Shown: piece after piece, positions 60,701-64,000 of the stretch
Layout: every line of letters begins with the position of its first letter
How positions within the stretch are numbered: the stretch's first letter is position 1
From: CAVZZG01 sp963779685
GTDB lineage: Bacteria > Actinomycetota > Thermoleophilia > Gaiellales > F1-60-MAGs149
Direction: 5' to 3'
NCBI GenBank assembly: GCA_963779685.1
Contig: CAVZZG010000001.1
Location: 1,364,001-1,428,000 of the forward strand
Length of the DNA: 64,000 bases
The notes under the pieces: generated by a model
Seen by the model: only the letters and a program-made list of their open reading frames with translations
Database searches by the model: none
What the model was told of the DNA's origin: nothing
Made by a program: the position numbers and the translations under genes

Positions 60701-63700
60701 CGTCGGGGAGCGCCTACAAGTCGGGGAGCACGGTCTATTACCGCGGTACTGGTGGTGGTTCGGGTGGCAGCTTCCAGGTGCAGACGACGGTGACCGATGC
60801 CGGGTCGGGTGCGGCCTCGGCGACGTTCCCGGCGCTGGGTGGCACGACCACCGGGTGGACGCATACCAACCAGACGATCTCGACGCCGGCGGGTGGGCCG
60901 TACGTGTCGACGAGCGCGTTTGCGTGGTCGGAGGGCGCCTCGAGTTCGCCGACGGAAGCGCTCACCGGTACCGACACGGGTGGTCTCAGCTCGGCCGCGA
61001 CGACGCTGACGTTCACGAACGATTCGACCAGTCCGACGGGGTCGTTGACGGCGCCGGCTGCCAGTGCGAACGTCCGTGGCAGTGCCGTGACGGTGTCGTC
61101 GAACTCGGCCGATGCCGGTGCCGGGGTGACGTCGGCAGCCTTCCAGCGCTCGTCGGCGGGTGCCAACTCGTGGACGACGATCGCGACCGATACGACCTCG
61201 CCCTACTCGGCCAGCTGGGATACCACGGCCGTCGCCGATGGCCTCTACGACCTGCGCGTCGTCACCACCGACAACGTCGGCAACACCTTCACATCCGCCC
61301 TGGTCACCAACGTCCAGGTCGACAACACGGCGCCGACCGGGTCGGTGACCGCGCCGGCCGCCGGCGCGAGCGTCGGCGGTTCGGCGGTGCCGGTCACGGC
61401 GAACTCCGCGGACGGCGGCTCGGGCGTCGCCTCGGCGGCCTTCCAGCGCTCGCCGGCCGGTGCCGGGAGCTGGACGACGATCGGGACGGATGCATCCGCA
61501 CCCTACGCGCTCACGTGGGACACGTCGGCGGTTGCCGAGGGCTCCTACGACCTGCGGGTCATCACCACCGACGCGGCCGGGAACCAGACGACCTCGGCGA
61601 CGGTCGCCGGCGTCGTGGTGGACAACACGGCGCCGGCCGTGCCGGGCGCCCCGTCGGCGACGACACCGACGAACGCGGCGCCGGCGCTGACATGGAGCGC
61701 TGTCGCGGGCGCCGCGAGCTACGAGGTCTACCGCGGCGGCGCCCTGATCGGGACATCGGGGTCGGCCTCGTACACCGACGGCTCGCTCACCGGCGACGGC
61801 TCCTACGCGTACGCCGTCGACGCCGTCGACGCGGCAGGCAACCGATCGGCCGCGGGCGCCACGTTCACGGTGGTCTACGACACGACCGCGCCGGGCATCC
61901 CGGCCACCCCGGGCACGGCGGCGACCGTCACCAGCGGCCAGCCGTCGGTCTACTGGACCGCCGTCTCGGGCTCACCGACCGGGTACCGGATCTTCCGGGA
62001 CAACGTCCTCGTCACGACCGTCGCGACGGCGCCCTCCTCGGGCAGCCCGTGGACGGACACGGGCATCCCCGCCGACGGCTCGTACGCCTACGCGGTCAGC
62101 GCGCTCGACGCCGCCGGCAACGAGAGCGCACGCTCGACCGCCCGCACGATCACGGTGGACACCACGGCGCCGCCGGCTCCGGCCATCACCGCCGCCGCCT
62201 CGCCCGTGTCGGGCTCGCCCGCCATCACCTGGAGCCTCGTCACCGACGAGCGCACCGGCATCGCGAGCTACCAGGTCTACCGTGACGGCACGCTGATCGC
62301 GACGACCTCGAATGCGACGACCAGCGCCACCGACTCCGGCGCCAGCGAGGCCTCGCACACCTACACGCTGAAGGCCGTCGATGGTGCGGGCAACCTCAGC
62401 GCCGCCGCCACGGCGACGATCGTCGTCGACCGCACCGCACCGCAGGCGCCGGCATTCCTGTCCGGTGCCTCGCCGACGCGGTCGGCTCCCGCCCTGACGT
62501 GGGCGAGCGTGCTCGATGCGGCGTCGTACGTCGTGCAGCGCGACGGCGCCGACATCGCTCAGACCGCCGGCACGTCCCTGACCGACGCGGGCGTGACGGT
62601 CGAGGGCACCTACGTCTACACCGTCCGCGCGGTCGATGCCGCCGGCAACGTCTCGACGACGTCGCCCACCGCGTCGGTGACCTACGACGTCACGCCGCCC
62701 GCCGTGCCCACCGGACTCGCCGGGCCGGCCCTCACCAACGCGGCGCCCCACCTCACGTGGACTGCCGTCTCCGGAGCGGCCGCTTACGGCCTGTACCGCG
62801 ACGGCGCCTCGCTCGGCACCGTCGGGGTGGCATCGTTCGACGACACGACGCTGACGGCCGAGGGCGCCCACGCCTATGCCGTCACCTCGCTCGATGCGGC
62901 CGGCAACGAGAGCGCCGCGTCCGCGAGCGTCACCGTCACCTTCGACCAGACGCCGCCCGCGGTACCCTCCGGCCTCGCCGTCCCTTCGCTCACCAACGCG
63001 GCCCCGGCCCTGACCTGGAGCGCCTCCTCCGGCGCCGCCAGCTACCGGGTCTATCGCGGCGGCGCGCTGGTCGGGCAGACCGGGTCGACCTCCTACACCG
63101 ATCAGACGGTGCCGGGAGACGGCACCTATGCCTACGCCGTGAGTGCCGTCGACGCCGCCGGCAACGAGAGCTCCCACAGTTCGCCCCAGTCGGTGGTCGT
63201 CGATCAGACGCCGCCCAACCCGCCGGCCGGGCTCACCGGCCAGACCCCGACCACCGCCGTGCCGGTGCTGTCGTGGACGGCTGCAGCCGGCGCCGTGTCG
63301 TACACGGTGCGGCGCGACGGAACGACGGCCGAGACGGTGACGACGACCGGGTTCACCGACTCGGCAGTGGCCGATCTGCTGGCGTCCGCGGATCCCGGCA
63401 TCTACCCCTACGTCTACACGGTCACGGCGACGGACGCGGCGGGGAACGAGTCTGCTGCCTCCAGCGACTTCACGGTCAGCGTGGACACGGCCGCGAGCCA
63501 GGGGCCGACGTTGCTCGACGGTGCGACGCCGACCAACGCCAAACCGCACCTGCACTGGCACGCCGTCGCGGGCGCGCAGAGCTACGTGCTCTACCGGGAT
63601 GGCGTCCAGGTGGGAACCCCGGCATCGGCGAGCTTCACGGACACGGCGCTCACCGTGGACGGCGCCTACACCTACACGGTGACGGCGATCGACGGGGTCG

Positions 63701-64000
63701 GCGTCGAGTCGCAGGCGTCGAGCCCGCACACCGTCGTGTACGACACCACGCCGCCGGATGCGCCCGCCGGACTCACCGGCACGTCGCCGACGAACGCCGA
63801 TCCGGTGCTCTCGTGGCAGACCACTGCCGACGCCGTGGTCTACCGGCTCTACCGCGATGGCGCGCTCGTGACGGAGACCTCCTCGACGACGGCTGGTGAC
63901 CCCTCGCCGGGTGCCGACGGCACCTACCACTACACCGTCACCGCCGTCGACGCGACCGGCAACGAGTCGGCCCCGTCCGCGAGCCGTTCGGTCCAGCTGC
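54760..64000 (+). CDS. giant repetitive surface protein (adhesin-like), 3' end outside window
   Basis: One frame stays open from 54760 to the window edge: 3,080 codons and no stop found by eye. Residues 14-33 form a membrane/signal helix. Residues about 50-230 are a unique domain ending TPYTIDPGI. A beta-rich domain (about 230-435, two 'TTTLDLAVPAGIVVNDFLVAQV'-type halves) follows. Residues about 440-2290 are Ig-like modules of two alternating kinds, and from about 2290 to the edge there are nine fibronectin-III-like domains. Repeats are Ser/Thr/Gly-rich with few Lys or Cys, typical of secreted adhesins. The ATG has no clear ribosome site; GTG 54685 in frame is an alternative. Confidence 0.88.
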   Translation, partial: MGPFARLIPSRGLRVAVALGSAVLVGTAAFLLGRHEDVAPNAATPAFLQHQLGQPGPVAGGAAGTSTAVQTLRASHEAAVALAPAGLKVSSGKHSVGLGSMDAGGAGWTVFQHGGSRATSFGHEAVTVSPTEVEEYLIVDSHQGTRTWSWQLDAAGLTPRLGAGGTVGFLAGHRLLDTYIKPVAIMDARGADITPAGARWSLARRGAGWTLQLRLDDAALPTPYTIDPGIVLHGTPAASDNGTSATTTLDLAVPAGIVVNDFLVAQVAVRGGTGTTITPPAGWTLIRRDNATTNLAQAIYYHVASGSEPATYTWTITSNRAAGGMVAYQGVDASSPIDAQSGANDTTNTSSAVAAAAVTTTVANDMLVGFFSIRSNSTFTPPAGMTEEYDGTGGSGSGPAAEAADLRQAAIGSSGTETANATAVGYWVAQLIALKPDVTAPTNVLTTSSTSPAGSAYVSGTTLYYRGTGGGSGGSFQLTDTVADAGSGPASASFPALGGTTTGWTHATQTVSTPAGGPFATSNAFSWSEGTTSAPTVAVTSTDVAGNTSATTTLTFADDSSNPTGSLTAPASGATVSGAAVTVSSNSADGGSGVGSVAFQRSPAGAGTWTTIGTDTTSPYSVAWDTTVMATGLYDLRAVTTDNVGNNFTSALATNVNVPDVTAPTNALSLASVSPSGSAFLSGTTVYYRGTGGGSGGNFQLTNTMSDAGSGPASSSFPALGGTTTGWTHTAQTRSTPSGGPYTTTNAYTWSEGASSAPTEAVQGTDVSGNTATTTLTFTNDSTNPTGSVTAPAAAAAVSGAAVTVSSNSADAGSGLASVAFQRSPAGAGSWTTIGTDTTSPYSVAWDTTGLAEGNYDLRAVTTDNVGNSFTSATIANIVVDNTAPTGSLTAPASSATLVGTVTVSANSADARSGVASATFQRSTAGANVWTTIATDSTSPYSASWNTAAGSDGLFDLRVVTTDNAGNVTNSASVTNVRVDNTNPSNSVTVVSASPSTAVSKTGNTVYYRGTGGGSGGSFQLRNSVNDSGSGPASATFPALGGTTTGWSHSGETISTPSGGPYTSTSAYTWTEGTTSAPTEALTSVDNAGNGSSTTTLTFTDDSTNPTGSITAPAASAAVRSFVTVSSDSADTGSGVDHVDFQYSVSGANSWSAIGTDTSSPFSASWWSFLISDGLYDLRAITTDNVGNTFTSATITVRVDNTNPTGSLTAPSANTSVHGASVTVSSNSADSGSGVATATFQRSAAGANSWTTIGTAVASPYSVTFDTTAVADGLYDLRVVTADNAGNSVNSATVANVRVDNTGSANALSLSSVSPAGSAVLSGTTVFYRGSGGGSGGSFQVTNAVTDAGSGPASSTFPALGGTATGWTHTNQTISTPAGGPYVSTSAFAWSEGTSSSPTEAVSSVDNVGNAATTTTLTFTNDSTSPTGSLTAPAASAVVSGAAVAVSSNSADAGAGVTSAVFQRSAAGANSWTTIATDTTSPYSVSWDTTAVADGLYDLRVVTTDNVGNTFTSALVTNVRVDNTAPTIAVAVASVSPSGSAYKSGSTVYYRGTGGGSGGSFQVQTTVTDAGSGAASATFPALGGTTTGWTHTNQTISTPAGGPYVSTSAFAWSEGASSSPTEALTGTDTGGLSSAATTLTFTNDSTSPTGSLTAPAASANVRGSAVTVSSNSADAGAGVTSAAFQRSSAGANSWTTIATDTTSPYSASWDTTAVADGLYDLRVVTTDNVGNTFTSALVTNVRVDNTGSANALSLSSVSPAGSAVLSGTTVFYRGSGGGSGGSFQVTNAVTDAGSGPASSTFPALGGTATGWTHTNQTISTPAGGPYVSTSAFAWSEGTSSSPTEAVSSVDNVGNAATTTTLTFTNDSTSPTGSLTAPAASAVVSGAAVAVSSNSADAGAGVTSAVFQRSAAGANSWTTIATDTTSPYSVSWDTTAVADGLYDLRAITTDNVGNTFTSALVTNVRVDNTAPTIAVAVASVSPSGSAYKSGSTVYYRGTGGGSGGSFQVQTTVTDAGSGAASATFPALGGTTTGWTHTNQTISTPAGGPYVSTSAFAWSEGASSSPTEALTGTDTGGLSSAATTLTFTNDSTSPTGSLTAPAASANVRGSAVTVSSNSADAGAGVTSAAFQRSSAGANSWTTIATDTTSPYSASWDTTAVADGLYDLRVVTTDNVGNTFTSALVTNVQVDNTAPTGSVTAPAAGASVGGSAVPVTANSADGGSGVASAAFQRSPAGAGSWTTIGTDASAPYALTWDTSAVAEGSYDLRVITTDAAGNQTTSATVAGVVVDNTAPAVPGAPSATTPTNAAPALTWSAVAGAASYEVYRGGALIGTSGSASYTDGSLTGDGSYAYAVDAVDAAGNRSAAGATFTVVYDTTAPGIPATPGTAATVTSGQPSVYWTAVSGSPTGYRIFRDNVLVTTVATAPSSGSPWTDTGIPADGSYAYAVSALDAAGNESARSTARTITVDTTAPPAPAITAAASPVSGSPAITWSLVTDERTGIASYQVYRDGTLIATTSNATTSATDSGASEASHTYTLKAVDGAGNLSAAATATIVVDRTAPQAPAFLSGASPTRSAPALTWASVLDAASYVVQRDGADIAQTAGTSLTDAGVTVEGTYVYTVRAVDAAGNVSTTSPTASVTYDVTPPAVPTGLAGPALTNAAPHLTWTAVSGAAAYGLYRDGASLGTVGVASFDDTTLTAEGAHAYAVTSLDAAGNESAASASVTVTFDQTPPAVPSGLAVPSLTNAAPALTWSASSGAASYRVYRGGALVGQTGSTSYTDQTVPGDGTYAYAVSAVDAAGNESSHSSPQSVVVDQTPPNPPAGLTGQTPTTAVPVLSWTAAAGAVSYTVRRDGTTAETVTTTGFTDSAVADLLASADPGIYPYVYTVTATDAAGNESAASSDFTVSVDTAASQGPTLLDGATPTNAKPHLHWHAVAGAQSYVLYRDGVQVGTPASASFTDTALTVDGAYTYTVTAIDGVGVESQASSPHTVVYDTTPPDAPAGLTGTSPTNADPVLSWQTTADAVVYRLYRDGALVTETSSTTAGDPSPGADGTYHYTVTAVDATGNESAPSASRSVQL
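56080..61630 (+). repeat. alternating Ig-like A and B modules
   Basis: A modules (about 125 residues) contain YYRGTGGGSGGSFQ, FPALGGTTTGW and TFTNDSTNPTG. They start near 56080, 56740, 57700, 58662, 59328, 59994 and 60660. B modules (about 95 residues) contain VTVSSNSADAGSG, FQRS, WTTIGTD and GLYDLRVVTTDNVGN. There are ten B modules, with BB pairs after A2 and A3 and at the end. The AB period in the duplicated part is 666 bp. Confidence 0.85.
58645..61308 (+). repeat. 1,332-bp direct tandem duplication (two ABAB blocks)
   Basis: 58645-59976 and 59977-61308 are nearly identical at the DNA level (offset exactly 1,332 bp = 444 codons). I found only four different bases: a 3-base cluster at 59261-59263 (TCG) versus 60593-60595 (CGA), and 59964 (G) versus 61296 (C). 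Frame is preserved. Other modules are similar in protein but differ widely in codon choice, so this duplication is recent. Confidence 0.92.
61621..64000 (+). repeat. nine fibronectin-III-like domains
   Basis: Domains begin at D-x-T-x-P boundaries near 61621, 61879, 62158, 62431, 62689, 62944, 63202, 63484 and 63742, spacing 255-282 bp. Each has LTW...SYxVYRxG, then YTDxxxxxDGxYxYxVxAxDAAGNES, the FN3 pattern of extracellular enzymes and adhesins. The last domain reaches the window edge. Confidence 0.85.

Noticed and set aside
54589..60864. Long open frame on the minus strand opposite the surface-protein gene (about 2,090 codons, Arg/Gly-rich).
   Set aside because: It mirrors the GC-rich repeat modules of the plus-strand gene, gives low-complexity Arg-rich peptide, and has no ribosome site. 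The plus frame encodes recognisable Ig-like and FN3 domains.

Overview
The window is GC-rich (roughly 70% by eye), densely packed bacterial chromosome. GTG and TTG starts, high-GC codon choice, bacterial class A RNase P RNA, a kinase joined to an extracytoplasmic sensor, NlpC/P60 hydrolases of RipA type and SHOCT/DUF6325 genes all suggest a soil actinobacterium, most likely a deep lineage such as Thermoleophilia (Gaiellales/Solirubrobacterales). That placement is inference. No rRNA, tRNA, CRISPR array, insertion sequence or prophage was found.

Layout. 1-3,926: end of a DUF2252 gene, ABC-2-like membrane protein, methyltransferase, SHOCT and DUF6325 genes, rnpB with its terminator, and an SDR. 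3,978-7,961: a 1,327-residue Ser/Thr kinase fused to a degenerate cyclase-type domain, a membrane helix, a beta-propeller and a family-5 solute-binding domain. 8,498-13,440: small genes (PRC-like, cyclophilin, FIST, thioredoxin-like lipoprotein, hydrolase) and an array of a 22-bp-period motif at 10.7 kb. 13,459-19,427 (minus): branched-chain amino acid operon leuA-leuB-ilvB-ilvN-ilvC. 20,250-20,897: an unknown Cys/His protein preceded by more copies of the 10.7-kb motif. 20,918-28,839: two class III aminotransferases and a PotABCD-type importer with two binding proteins, probably for polyamine or GABA use. 28,875-29,133: MITE/REP-like element. 29,673-34,922: two NlpC/P60 proteins, MFS and MMPL transporters. 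35,525-38,764: etfB-etfA and a gamma-glutamyltransferase. 38,789-46,598: soxD-soxA-soxG-soxB plus a serine hydrolase, divergent from formate-THF ligase. 47,095-51,643 (minus): a molybdenum hydroxylase (three subunits) and a BrkB-like protein. 51,730: a formimidoyl-THF cyclodeaminase homologue, a third gene of one-carbon metabolism. 52,376-54,640 (minus): an HD-GYP protein with a ruined GGDEF site. 54,760 to the window edge (plus): a giant repetitive surface protein with no stop codon in the window, containing a near-perfect 1,332-bp internal tandem duplication.

Points that stand out. Many genes carry a TAnnnT hexamer 6-8 nt before the start codon and no Shine-Dalgarno sequence, the expected signature of leaderless transcripts. 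At two loci (rnpB/SDR and cyclophilin/FIST) back-to-back -10 elements share the same TA step. The kinase/solute-binding fusion, the helically phased motif array and the duplicated adhesin opposite an HD-GYP gene are the best candidates for undescribed biology.
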